Assembly (NCBI GenBank): GCA_964019055.1 | Contig: OZ025214.1 | Location: 3,028,858-3,092,857, forward strand | From: Anthopleura xanthogrammica | Lineage: Eukaryota; Cnidaria; Anthozoa; Actiniaria; Actiniidae | Length of the DNA stretch: 64,000 nt | Direction: 5' to 3' | Shown: positions 14,820 to 34,448 of the stretch, one piece after another | Layout: each line of letters begins with the position of its first letter | Position numbering within the stretch: position 1 is the stretch's first letter | Position numbers and translations under genes: made by a program | The notes under the pieces: model-generated | Told to the model about the DNA's origin: nothing | Seen by the model: only the letters and a program-made list of their open reading frames with translations | The model's database searches: none

Positions 14820-15045
14820 AGCTGATCTGAAATAGTGCAAAACTGAGGTGTCATGAAGCCTGCAAAAATTGACTTATCAGGAGAGGTTTTCGATATTCTG
14901 TATACATTCACAATGATATTCATTACTTAGGGAAAATAAAATAAAGAAATAACTATTTCCCGAGTCGCTGGACTACAAAGGATAACACTTCACTTTTGCA
15001 AATTATCTCAATTCTGATTGGCTAATATCTTTTCTCAGATCAGCT
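14820..15045. mobile_element. MITE-like palindromic element, family 1 copy A
   Basis: The element begins AGCTGATCTGA and ends TCAGATCAGCT, perfect terminal inverted repeats. It also has subterminal inverted blocks (CAAAACTGAGGTGTCAT at left, a diverged ATAACACTTCACTTTTG at right). A second copy with the same ends and interior lies at 48875-49153. It has no coding capacity, so it would be non-autonomous. The DNA-transposon superfamily cannot be assigned because no clear target duplication is visible. Confidence 0.75.
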
Positions 15046-15070
15046 AGAAAGTGTTGGAAAACCTAATACA

Positions 15071-15362
15071 GACTTGTATCGGATTGGATAAGGTGTGGAA
15101 AGACCTATAGACCTGTATCGGATTGGATAAGGTGTGGAAAGACCTATAGGCCTGTATCGGATTGGATAAGGTGTAGAAAGACCTATAGACCTGTATCGGA
15201 TTGGATAAGGTGTGGAAAGACCTATAGGCCTGTATCGGATTGGATAAGGTGTAGAAAGACCTATAGACCTGTATCGGATTGGATAAGGTGTGGAAAGACC
15301 TATAGACCTGTATCAGATTGGATAAGGTGTGGAAAGACCTATAGACCTGTATCGGATTGGAT
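15071..15362. repeat. 39-bp minisatellite, about 7.5 copies
   Basis: The unit reads CTGTATCGGATTGGATAAGG followed by TGTGGAAAGACCTATAGAC. Copies alternate between TATAGAC and TATAGGC and between TGTGG and TGTAG, so a two-unit pattern is visible. It lies just downstream of the trypsin gene's 3' end. Confidence 0.95.
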
Positions 15363-15450
15363 TATTCGTGGGAGGACACATAGTCCTGTATTGTACCTAC
15401 ACTTTAGTCTATAGGAAAGGTTATGTTATACTCTTAGCGCTGAGAGCGAG

Positions 15451-15456
15451 TTTATT
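15451..15456 (-). terminator. poly(A) signal of trypsin gene
   Basis: TTTATT on the plus strand gives AATAAA on the minus strand, 37 bases past the stop codon of the ShKT-trypsin gene. Position and perfect hexamer support it as the 3' processing signal. Confidence 0.6.
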
Positions 15457-15492
15457 GATCTCCTTTAATTTAATTAAAGCTTTTTAACCATC

Positions 15493-18400
15493 TTAGTTTG
15501 CATGTATTGTTCCTTGTACCCAGTACTTAAGATCCGTCATGTCAGAGTACACACCATATCTGTTCTTGCGCGCGCAGCCAATTCCCCAACTAATCGCGCC
15601 CATTAGATACCACGTGTCCCCAGTCTTACAGACCAGCGGTCCGCCACTATCTCCTTGACATGCGTCGATCCCACCAATCCCATTACCGGCACAACGCATG
15701 CGTGCTGTTAGCTTGTAGCGAAGATCATCAAAGGATTTCTGGCAAACATTTCGTGAGACCAAAGGAACCATTGCCTAAGAAAAAATTCCAAAATATTTAT
15801 CATTTTGTGAACTAGATCTGCATGGATTACCTGTTGTAGAACCCATGGTCCATGGCCTGATTCAAACAGATGTCCCCATCCACTGATGTAGCAGTTAACC
15901 CCTTACCTGGTGTAGAACCCATGGTCCATGGCCTGATTCAAACAGATGTCCCCATCCACTGATGTAGCAGTTACCCCCTTACCTGGTGTAGTACCCATGG
16001 TCCATGGCCTGATTCAAACAGATGTCCCCATCCACTGATGTAGCAGTTACCCCCTTACCTGGTGTAGTACCCATGGTCCATGGCCTGATTCAAACAGATG
16101 TCCCCATCCACTGATGTAGCAGTTACCCCCTTACCTGGTGTAGTACCCATGGTCCATGGCCTGATTCAAACAGATGTCCCCATCCACTGATGTAGCCGTT
16201 ACCCCCTTACCTGGTGTAGTACCCATGGTCCATGGCCTGATTCAAACAGATGTCCCCATCCACTGATGTAGCAGTTAGCTCCTGCTGGGTAATCATTGGA
16301 AGGGAGGCATACAGGTCGTACTCGGTCATTGAAGGTCAGGTTTGACTTTAGTTTGATCAAAGCCACGTCATAGTCATGATTGTTGTAGGCGTCGTAGAAT
16401 GGATGCTTGATGATTTGTTCAATGTCGATTTTCTGTTCATAACCATCAGTCACATTAAGATCGTGTTCACCTGAAACAAGACAGATTTAGATATTATTAT
16501 ATTATTGGGTATTATTGGGTATTATTGGGTATTATTGGGTATATTTAGATACTTGAAACTTGAAACTTGAAATTGAAAATTTTTCTATTTTTTATTTACT
16601 ATTTTCCCTTCCCTTTTCTTTATTGTTCTTCTCTTTTCCTTTCTCTTTCTCCATTCCTCTCTTTCGCTTTTTTTCATTTTTCTTATCGTCTCTTATTGGT
16701 TATGTTAAATGTGAAAAATACTTATGCAACCTGCAGCAACAATGTTTTTTTTGTGTGAGACAACTTGAACAAGAAATTGTACCATATAACAGGGCATTAC
16801 AGCACTTTTCTCTTTCGTTTTCTCTTTCCATTTTAGTTCTTTCTTTCACTTTCTTCCTCTTTCCTTTTGTTCGTCCATTTCTCTCTCCCTCTTCCTTTCT
16901 TCCTTTTTTATTTTCACTCTCTTCTACTGCGCTCTCTTTCTTAGTACATTTCTCTTTGCCTTCTTCTTTCTCACAATGGATCACGCTATTTGTTTCTGTA
17001 GAACCGTATTCCATTCTATTCCATTTCTTTCCATTCCATTTCTTTCCGTTCCATTTCTTTCCATTCAATTTCTCTCCATTCCATTTCTTTCCGTTCTATT
17101 TCTTTCCATTCCATTTCTTTCCGTTCCATTTCTTTCCATTCCATTTCTTTCCATTCCATTTCTTTCCATTCCATTTCTTTCCATTCCATTTCTTTCCATT
17201 CTATTTCTTTCCGTTCCATTTTTTTCCATTCTATTCCATTCTATAGTCTTCTTACCCATCACAACAGTATAGTCATTAGGGTTATCCCCATAAACAAAGC
17301 AGTGAGCAGCAGTAACGATCCACTGTTTAGCCACGACAGACCCCCCACACCAATGAGGTGTTTTGGCAGCTTTGTTGTTCTTGTAGTTCATTGTGATTTG
17401 CCAAGGCCAGGCTCCTTTTTTGGCTCGAGTACCTCCAACTATCCTTGTGTTTCCCTTGCCTTTTGTTCCACATTTGATGTCACCTACGAGGAATATCAAA
17501 AGGTTAAAAACATGACCGCCATTTTGGATGATATTGCTGCCATAATGGATGATTAAAAAAAGAAAGAAATGACGTGTCTTTGTCCTGGTTTTTGCCTTGG
17601 CGGGAGGGGACATGGATAACCCGTTTTCAGAACATCAACCCCCCCCTCCCCCCCAAAAAACGGCAACCCCCCAAAAAAGCCAACAGGATGGGGGGGGGGG
17701 GGGTGGCAGCACTTGCGGTTCTTAAACAGGGGCGTAGGAGGCGGGCACCCTGGCCATCCTGCCTATATACGCCCCTGTTTAAGTACCGCAAGTGCTGCAC
17801 ATTTAGACGAAATATAACTCAAGAAAGAATGGGTAAACATTTCGCTTGTTCTATACCCCAATTTATTTATGAATTTCGTAATATTTACCATGCTCGATTG
17901 GTTTTTCTGTTCTCGGTAATGTTGTTGGTGCCTGTGTAGTTGTTGGTACTACAAACAAAGAGAGTAAGAGTTGATCAGGTAGAAAAGAAAAAGTCTTCTG
18001 TCCTATGAGTTTAGGCCTTACTTTAAGCTCACAAGAAAACAAACAAGCAAATAAACAAACAAACAAACAAAAGAAACAACAATATAAAAGCAAAACAAAA
18101 AACAAAACAAAACAAAACAAAAACAAAACCAAACAAAACAAAACAAAACCAAACAACAAAACAAAACAAAACAAAACAAAACAAAACAAAACAAAACAAA
18201 ACAAAACAAAAAACAAAACAAAACAACAAAACAAAAAAAACCTGACTTCACACATTACAGAATCTATAATTTCAATCCCAAACAACAAGACAGCCGAAGA
18301 AAGAGGCAGTGCTATGGTTTTATTACCTTTACAAAATCCACACGTTTTTGAGCAGTAGTATTCCAGTGATTTTCTGTAACTGTCTATGGCACAGGAACTG

Positions 18401-21400
18401 AGATATACAGTACACTTTGGAAACCTGTCGACGCATGCTGCAGACAAAAGATATAGAAATTAATATAAATTATTACCAATAATCATCTGTTAATGGTTGA
18501 TTGATTGTGACTGGTGGTGGTGTGTTGGATGGATGGATGGCAGGTATATAAGGTGAGTGATAAGTGATAGTGGATGCATAGTGAATGTATATAGATGCTA
18601 GATGGTGGATGGTTGATTGTGAGGTGATGGTGTGTTGGCTGGGTGGGTGGCAGGTATGTTAGGTGAGTAAGTGATAGTGGATGTATAGTGAATGTATATA
18701 GATGCTAGATGGTGGATGGTTGATTGTGAGGTGGTGGTGTGTTGGCTGAATGGGTGGCAGGTATATAAGGTATAAGTGATAGTGGATGTATAGTGAATGT
18801 ATATAGATGCTAGATGGTGGATGGTTGATTGTGAGGTGATGGTGTGTTGGCTGGGTGGGTGGCAGGTATGTTAGGTGAGTAAGTGATAGTGGATGCATAG
18901 TGAATGTATATAGATGCTAGATGGTGGATGGTTGATTGTGAGGTGGTGGTGTGTTGGCTGGGTGGGTGACAGGTATGTTAGGTGAGTAAGTGATAGTGGA
19001 TGCATAGTGAATGTATATAGATGCTAGATGGTGGATGGTTGATTGGGAGGTGATGGTGTGTTGGATGGATGGGTGGCAGGTATATAAGGTGAGTGATAAG
19101 TGATAGTGGATGTATAGTGAATGTATATAGATGCTAGATGGTGGATGGTTGATTGTGAGGTGGTGGTGTGTTGGCTGGGTGGGTGACAGGTATGTTAGGT
19201 GAGTAAGTGATAGTGGATGCATAGTGAATGTATATAGATGCTAGATGGTGGATGGTTGATTGTGAGGTGATGGTGTGTTGGCTGGGTGGGTGGCAGGTAT
19301 ATAAGGTATAAGTGATAGTGGATGCATAGTGAATGTATATAGATGCTAGATGGTGGATGGTTGATTGTGAGGTGATGGTGTGTTGGCTGGGTGGGTGGCA
19401 GGTATATAAGGTATAAGTGATAGTGGATGTATAGTGAATGTATATAGATGCTAGATGGTGGATGGTTGATTGGGAGGTGATGGTGTGTTGGCTGGGTGGG
19501 TGACAGGTATGTTAGGTGAGTAAGTGATAGTGGATGCATAGTGAATGTATATAGATGCTAGATGGTGGATGGTTGATTGGGAGGTGATGGTGTGTTGGAT
19601 GGATGGGTGGCAGGTATATAAGGTGAGGGATAAGTGATAGTGGATGCATAGTGAATGTATATAGATGCTAGATGGTGGATGGTTGATTGGGACTGGTGGT
19701 GGTGTGTTGGCTGGGTGGGTGGCAGGTATGTTAGGTGAGTAAGTGATAGTGGATGCATAGTGAATGTATATAGATGCTAGATGGTGGATGGTTGATTGTG
19801 AGGTGATGGTGTGTTGGCTGGGTGGGTGGCAGGTATATAAGGTATAAGTGATAGTGGATGCATAGTGAATGTATATAGATGCTAGATGGTGGATGGTTGA
19901 TTGTGAGGTGGTGGTGTGTTGGCTGGGTGGGTGACAGGTATGTTAGGTGAGTAAGTGATAGTGGATGTATAGTGAATGTATATAGATGCTAGATGGTGGA
20001 TGGTTGATTGTGAGGTGATGGTGTGTTGGCTGGGTGGGTGGCAGGTATATAAGGTATAAGTGATAGTGGATGCATAGTGAATGTATATAGATGCTAGATG
20101 GTGAATGGTTGATTGTGAGGTGGTGGTGTGTTGGCTGGGTGGGTGACAGGTATGTTAGGTGAGTAAGTGATAGTGGATGTATAGTGAATGTATATAGATG
20201 CTAGATGGTGGATGGTTGATTGTGAGGTGATGGTGTGTTGGCTGGGTGGGTGGCAGGTATATAAGGTATAAGTGATAGTGGATGCATAGTGAATGTATAT
20301 AGATGCTAGATGGTGGATGGTTGATTGTGAGGTGATGGTGTGTTGGCTGGGTGGGTGGCAGGTATATAAGGTGAGTGATAAGTGATAGTGGATGCATAGT
20401 GAATGTATATAGATGCTAGATGGTGGATGGTTGATTGGGAGGTGATGGTGTGTTGGCTGGGTGGGTGACAGGTATGTTAGGTGAGTAAGTGATAGTGGAT
20501 GTATAGTGAATGTATATAGATGCTAGATGGTGGATGTTGCTAATAAATGTTGCTAAATGTTGGTAAATGTTGCTAATAAGTAACTTCTGATGTATGGTAG
20601 ATATTATATAGATGCCAGACGGTGGATGGTGATACATAGTAGGTGATAGATAATAGCTAGGTGACAAATAGCCTAAAATTAGTAATTAACTGACAAATGA
20701 AAGTTAACATTTAACTGACATTTCTGTTATTTTGGTTAAATATTATGGGCAGCGTTTGTAAAATTAATAAATAGTAGTTAATTGACAATCGGGTACCCAA
20801 ATGGGACCCTCTGTAAACCACCGACATTGTGTACTTACGTTTTACACAAAAGTTGCATGTTTTCTTGCATTCTTTTTTCAGGTAATCTTTGTATGCCGGG
20901 TCATTGCAATAGGCTTTGTACGATGAGCAATATTGCATCTGATCCACGCAATCTGCACGTGTAATATTCAACAATAACAAGTCAGTGGGAGACTGGGCAC
21001 TGATTTGCTGCATGGGGACTGGGTAAAGCGATTGGGTAGATTGGGTATCGGATACCATCAACCCCATCCGATACCCCAAAAATATATTTTTAGATTTTAA
21101 AAAACGAATGATGAATTATGACAGGTAATGATATTGTACTTGCTTTGTCAAAATATAATGAAAATGTATCAATCTAGGTCACCCCGATACTCCCACTTTT
21201 AAGGCCCCATAGTATCCCATGATCCTCCCCTCCCCTCCCCTCCACCCCCATCCCACTCAATCTACCACTACCAAGATGTTTCGTCAGTTTAACAAATGCA
21301 TATGGATACTTGGCTTATCCGCAGCTTGTACGTTCTTACCAGATCGCTTGTTTCTTACATGTTCTTGCTTGAAGAGTTCTGAAAGAAAGTGTGGATAAAT

Positions 21401-22658
21401 AAGAAATCGCAACTAAAATGTCTTTAAAAAGGGTTTTCAAAAATCGTCCTTCAAAACTAGGAAGACTGATGACGAACTCGTCAAGCACGGAATCGTGGGA
21501 CGTAAATCTAGTAACCCGAATGTAAGACTTTCCGCTGCAGAGCAAATAAGAAATAAATGGAAATTCAAATAAAATACAAATAAATTGTAAGATAAGCAAT
21601 GGTTGATAGTACATGAAAATAGCGCTGATTTTTTCTCCGAGTTTTTCTCCGGGTTCTCCGATTTTTCTCCCTCCACAAAAATCAACTTCTTAATTCCAAT
21701 TCGATCATGGAACGAGGGCCACAGGTTTGTTAGCCACTGGCTATTAAGTGCTACCCTCGTAATACAAGGATGGGTTTCAGGGAAAAAACTGTATCTTTCA
21801 CTAACGAGTTATTTGCTTGAAAAGCAAACAAGTCTTACAAAGAAAAGTCTCAAAATAAACAAGCTTTTTATTGCGCCTAAAATTCAAGACTGAAGCGAAT
21901 GGGGTGCTAATCTGCCGCACGAAGACAAAGCATTTGGGTAGACACGAATTAGTTAGTCAAAACATCAAAGTCGTATATCTGTTTGAGTATCTTTAAAGGA
22001 AAAAAAAATTAAACTAAAAATAAGAAATTGAAAAAAAGGTTGATTATGTGTAGCCATCAATGTACTAACCGACCTCAACCACGTACTAACCGACCTCAAC
22101 CATGTACTAACCGACCTCAACCGGCCTTAACTCGGTGTCTTAAAAGCCTGGCCAAGTTAAGTTTTTTCTAACAGCTAATTTTTCTAAACTTTTCTAAACA
22201 TACTTCAAGTAGGATTGTTGATACATTATTTCAGTGGCTGATGTTTGTACGTACGCGGATATTGACTAAACATCGAATAATCTTTCTTTTAGCCATTGTT
22301 TCTAAGAAATTTACAACTGAAAAAGTGAGGGTTAACTTTTTGCGCCTTTTTTTTACTCATCTTTTCCCCTTCTTCTATTTCTTCTTCCTCTTTTCCTAGC
22401 TTGCTTCTTTCTTTCCTTCAGTCTCTCTTTTTCCTTACATTCCTTCCTTCCTTTCTACTTCATTTTCTCTTTCCTTCCTTCCTTCCTTCATTAATTTCCT
22501 TTCCTTCAGTCCTTTCCTTTCCTCTTTTCTTCTTCTTTTTCCTTTCTTTTCAACCTTTCAGCTTATCTCAAATACTTACCATTTAGCTCATCAAGACTTG
22601 GTGTATTAGCTGCAACACCACACAAAAAAGACAAGACCAAAAGCACCCGAATCACCAT
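15493..22658 (-). CDS. secreted ShKT-ShKT-trypsin serine protease
   Basis: Coding exons in transcript order: 22658-22580, 21378-21340, 20952-20839, 18437-18327, 17948-17889, 17483-17256, 16470-16211 and 15774-15493. All joins are GT-AG with matching phases, totalling 1173 nt or 390 aa. The ATG at 22658 starts a hydrophobic signal peptide (MVIRVLLVLSFLCGVAA). Two six-cysteine ShKT domains follow (about residues 40-77 and 78-114), then a Thr/Pro-rich linker, then an S1 protease domain. Activation would cut R148 before IVGG. The catalytic triad is H195 (TAAHC), D245 (DYDVAL) and S340 (GDSGGP). D334, six residues before the serine, predicts trypsin-like cleavage after Lys/Arg. Length and all core motifs are intact, so it should be active. 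ShKT plus trypsin is a common cnidarian digestive or secretory architecture; the exact ortholog is not identified. Introns are unusually loaded with tandem repeats. Confidence 0.9.
15829..16284 (-). repeat. 76-bp x6 amplified exon end with splice donor
   Basis: Six near-identical 76-bp units start about every 76 bases (ACCCATGG at 15841, 15917, 15993, 16069, 16145 and 16221). Read on the minus strand, each holds the 3' end of trypsin exon 7 (the NCYISGWGHLFESGHGPWVL segment) and a donor, CAG followed by GTAAGG. Only the most upstream copy (at 16211) is continuous with the rest of the exon. The most downstream copy has the slightly different ending CTACAACAG/GTAATC, which probably marks the original boundary. 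Reading past the first donor hits an in-frame TAA within 12 bases, so the other five copies are predicted to be intronic decoys. Confidence 0.95.
16502..16545. repeat. 10-bp ATTATTGGGT repeat, four copies
   Basis: Four perfect ATTATTGGGT units sit in the intron upstream of trypsin exon 7. A long pyrimidine-rich stretch (about 16580-16975, TTTC/TTCC-rich) follows. Confidence 0.9.
17009..17245. repeat. CCATTCCATTTCTTT-type minisatellite
   Basis: This is a 15-bp period built from CCATTCCATTTCTTT, with variants such as CCGTTCCATTTCTTT. It ends about 10 bases from the trypsin exon 6 donor (after 17256), so repeat expansion here approaches the splice site. The open frames it creates on both strands are artefacts. 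Confidence 0.95.
17627..17798. repeat. C-run/G-run plus 31-bp inverted repeat (foldback element)
   Basis: C-rich runs near 17640-17675 are followed by a G14 run at about 17690-17703. An inverted repeat comes next, with left arm 17706-17736 (from GCAGCACTTGCGGTTC) and right arm 17768-17798 (ending ACCGCAAGTGCTGC), around a 31-base loop. It lies in the intron between trypsin exons 5 and 6. It is probably a small foldback element. Confidence 0.85.
18044..18240. repeat. (AAAAC)n-type microsatellite
   Basis: AACA/AAAAC repeats with minor interruptions lie in the trypsin intron just downstream of the second ShKT exon. Confidence 0.95.
18505..20535. repeat. VNTR of 104-110 bp units, about 19 copies
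   Basis: The segment GATGCTAGATGGTGGATGG recurs at about 18594, 18701, 18806, 18913, 19020, 19130 and onward, giving units of 104-110 bp. Units differ by AGGTGATGG or AGGTGGTGG, GGCAGGTATATAAGG or GACAGGTATGTTAGG, and GTATAAG or GAGTAAG. It fills the intron between the two ShKT exons. His/Pro/Ser-rich frames on the minus strand are repeat artefacts, since the flanking ShKT exons splice across in phase. Confidence 0.95.
21606..21790 (+). mobile_element. tRNA-derived SINE fragment
   Basis: It shares with other copies in this window the body TTTTTCTCCGGGTTCTCCGA, CTCCCTCCACAAAAATCAAC, CTTCTTAATTCCAATTCGAT and the tail segment about a ridge of Ala/Gly-free non-coding DNA ending GGCTATTAAGTGCTACC. 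The tRNA-like head is not evident here, so this is a 5'-truncated copy in the first trypsin intron. Confidence 0.65.
22061..22123. repeat. 21-bp repeat, three copies
   Basis: TGTACTAACCGACCTCAACCA is repeated three times with single-base changes, in the first intron of the trypsin gene. A CTTCC-rich pyrimidine tract follows at about 22345-22560. Confidence 0.9.
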
Positions 22659-23024
22659 CTTCGTACAGGGCAAAGATTTTCCTCAATATAAAAAAATAGA
22701 GAATATATCAAAGAAGTTTTCTAAGCACACACCCTTTAAACCATCTGATCAAACACAGATTCAATAAAGTAAATCCAAAGTGTAAATGAAAGTTATTAAC
22801 TCTTCAAATGGAAGTTTGTCAAGACTTAGGCAAATTATTTGGTGGCTTCGTATTGGTGAATAGTGTGGTGAGCGGGCTTGAGAGGACATGACAGGGGAAT
22901 AAAATGTAAACATCACTCTTCCTCGTTCCTTAGTGTGTGTATACATCTGAAAGATGGACAACGCTTTGATGACCCGTCCTGAAGTAAAATTTGTTAAACC
23001 TTCAAAATTTTCAAATTTTATTGT

Positions 23025-23175
23025 AGACAACCCCTTGGCCGGCTGAGCACGGCTAAATCACAGATCGAATTGCAATTTAGTGTGTTAGGTTTTGCGGAGG
23101 GAGGAAAACCAAAGAAAAACCCTCGAATCAAGGGAGAGACCTAACAAACTCTACTCACATGTGATGCCGATTCTG
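23025..23175 (-). mobile_element. tRNA-derived SINE copy (minus orientation)
   Basis: The stretch reads TTTAGTGTGTTAGGTTTTGC, GGAGGGAGGAAAACC, AACCCTCGAATCAAGGGAGA and CTCACATGTGATGCCGA. It is the reverse complement of the copies at 31337-31565 and 61150-61290 and closely matches 60640-60800. Confidence 0.7.
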
Positions 23176-23605
23176 GCTGAATCGAAAAAAGCTTTTAAGA
23201 TAGACTCTCAAAATATTCTGAAAATGAAGCTAATAAGAAAATAGAAAGAAATCGCAATTTTTCTTGATAAAATTAGTGCCATTTCTTTGGTGTTTTCCTG
23301 TTATACTATTAGTCTCGCATCCCAGATAATTTCAAAAGGGATCTATAGATTTAAAAAAATCTGCATCACCACATCCCTTTCCCACTCAACGCCACTACAA
23401 ACACCAATAACAACAGCAGCAACCGTAGCATGCAGTACTGAGCTTATTCTAATTCGAGTTACGAGACAATACAGAGTTACAGAGTTACGAAGTGATACAA
23501 AGTTACAAATATACGAAATTACAGAGATAAAGAGTTACAAATGGAGAGTTAGAATAATGTGAACAGTAACATGTGTGCACATAATGTGAACTTTCCCTAC
23601 CTCAG

Positions 23606-23727
23606 CTCAGCTCCGAGACAAGACCAATTGTAGACGATGTGATCCAGACTAAAGAGAGGGTAGAAGTTGACGAACTAGGACGTTACGATTTACCTTACAA
23701 TTGTCCTGCAGTTGGTTTAGTTATTTT
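23606..23727 (+). other. unassigned exon-like open segment
   Basis: After CTCAG acceptors at 23605 or 23610, a 40-codon open frame (with TRPIVDDVIQTKERVEVDE and LGRYDLPYNCPAVGLVI) runs to a perfect donor, TT followed by GTAAGT, at 23728. The composition looks like real protein. The end loosely recalls the start of a caspase large subunit, but that is a guess. No compatible next or previous exon was found within the window: the next AG at about 24350 leads straight into a stop. It may be a relic exon. Confidence 0.25.
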
Positions 23728-24908
23728 GTAAGTCTTTAATATAGATTGCTATTCAAATGTTTATGGGATTCTTTTTGGGTAAAACGTGCCTGATTTTCTA
23801 GTGTATGTGTCTGAAGATGACAGATGAGGTCACTAAGCTGATGAGGTCACTTCTTGTTGTCCCAATACTCATTAAAAGAGTAACGACTATAAAGTTAGAG
23901 ATGTGAATTTTATTTCAACTAAGCTGAAATCACAATTTTGATAATCTAATAATATTAATAATATTAATAATTTAATAATATTAATAATTCAATAATTTAC
24001 GAAACTACAAAAAAAACTAATAAATATAAAGTTAATAAAAATAAACTGATTAAAGTTTGAAATACCTAATGACAGATCTGAAGGCAATCTGTATTTGTCA
24101 GTGAATCATTTGATAGCGTCAACCAATCATAACCCGGCTCTATCTGATTGCAATTGCGCAATATCAGCATTTTAATAAACGGGCAATAAAGGCATTGATA
24201 TTTTTACTGTATCGTAGGTTGACCACAAAAATAGAGATTAAAGAGGAAAAATATCGGTCCACCTACCCCAACATAACAAACATTATTAGATTGTTTTGAG
24301 TGAAGAAAAATGTTTTATTGACTGTTATTTTAATATATTTACATTCTAGAGATGATGAATGATAAAATTCGAGATACCGGAAGGAAGGAAACTGGTGAAT
24401 GTTTATCAAAGACTAAGAGGTAATTGATATGTTATGCAGTTTTGCACAGGACTTTCGATTAGGTTCTGGACTGCAGCCGAAATTACGAATCAAGTAAGCC
24501 GAAGTTAAGGACGGAATTAGCACTTCGATTTTAAGATTTCAAGTTTCCTTATCTATAGCATTTTTTGGGCAGCTGTCCACAGGGCAAGGGTTCAATAGTC
24601 GTTCGTGATTAACATGCGCATCTGCGTTTTTTACCATCCCCCAGAATCCTCTTGGGTCTTTGATCGCCTTTTACATGACAAAGACCATGCGTAAAACTAA
24701 GAGTAAAGCTAGAAATAATATTTACATAAATTACATTCAGAAGATAACAGAGAGAAGTTAAGATGAAACTATACAAGAATAAATCCTTTTTGGGTGCAAT
24801 TCTTGCAAACGTTTTTGATTTTCATAAAATTATCACAAAGTTAATGTTCTTGTGGGGAAAACATCCACCACTGCATGTCAATATCCAGTCTCAGATACTG
24901 TGTTCTCT

Positions 24909-25197
24909 TTATTTATTAGATCAATCGATGCATTGGTCAACCTGTTCTCGCGTCTTTCGGGAACGGTAAGCCGCGCAGTGTAAAAACCGTGAACCAAGGC
25001 AGCTAGGGCCATGAAGGAAGAGTAGCCCTGCTCTTTTTCGTTTCTAACTGGCTTGCAGCTATCAGTAGTTACCTAGCCTGCATGCAACCCGACTATACCT
25101 CTGGTTAAGACGGTGGAATTAACCACAGTTATGTTCGGATGCACGCAGGTTACAGTTTACCCTACCTTCATGTGCATTTAGCAAGCCTTTCACGGTT
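24909..25197 (-). other. probable 3' UTR of DDX41
   Basis: Between the DDX41 stop codon (25198-25200) and an AATAAATAAA cluster on the minus strand (about 24908-24917) there is non-coding sequence of a size normal for a 3' UTR. Confidence 0.45.
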
Positions 25198-34183
<8,986 letters not shown>

Positions 34184-34448
34184 CTTGGGAAGCAATATAT
34201 CAAACACACTTTATTAAGCTTTGATTGTTTAGTAAGAGAAGGAAAAACCAAGAAAAATTTAGAGTCTTGTCTTGTCTTCTAAGTTCGCAGTTCGTTCGCC
34301 ATGTTGGAATATCAGGCTTGGTTACATTGCAGACACAGGAAGCCCAAGCAAAACAAGGCGACGCGCGCAAGGTGAGTCGGGAGGTAAAACAAGATGGTGG
34401 ACGAAGTGTTCTAAATAGAAAATAGAACCTTTTGGTCTGTTCTTCATA
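34184..34448. promoter_or_regulatory. shared bidirectional promoter, DDX41 and vezatin
   Basis: The start codons of DDX41 (34183, minus) and vezatin (34449, plus) are 265 bases apart and divergent. The interval contains CGCCATGTTGG (about 34299) and AACAAGATGGTGGA (about 34388), both like YY1 sites that often mark housekeeping promoters and translation starts, and a CpG-rich GGCGACGCGCGC patch near 34360. No TATA box is seen. Transcription starts are not known. Confidence 0.6.

Larger units (their letters stand above)
22659..24908. other. intergenic region between trypsin and DDX41 genes
   Basis: Apart from entries given separately (SINE at 23025-23175, exon-like fragment near 23606-23727), this stretch holds AT-rich DNA, a degenerate AGAGTTAC repeat (23455-23550), an AATAATATT repeat (23940-24000), and the putative promoter of the trypsin gene just above 22658, with no recognisable TATA box. 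No complete gene is seen on either strand. Confidence 0.6.

Noticed and set aside
16560..17246. 228-codon Phe/Ser/Pro-rich frame on the plus strand and Lys/Glu-rich frames on the minus strand
   Set aside because: They are translations of a pyrimidine-rich intron and the CCATTCCATTTCTTT minisatellite, antisense to the spliced trypsin gene.
17863..18447. Single 194-codon minus-strand frame joining ShKT to the linker
   Set aside because: Its middle is Phe/Val/Cys translation of the AAAAC microsatellite. GT-AG sites at 18326 and 17949 remove it and keep phase.
18659..20667. His/Pro/Ser-rich minus-strand frames of 66-122 codons
   Set aside because: They are periodic translation of the 107-bp VNTR inside an intron. 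The flanking ShKT exons splice across it in phase.
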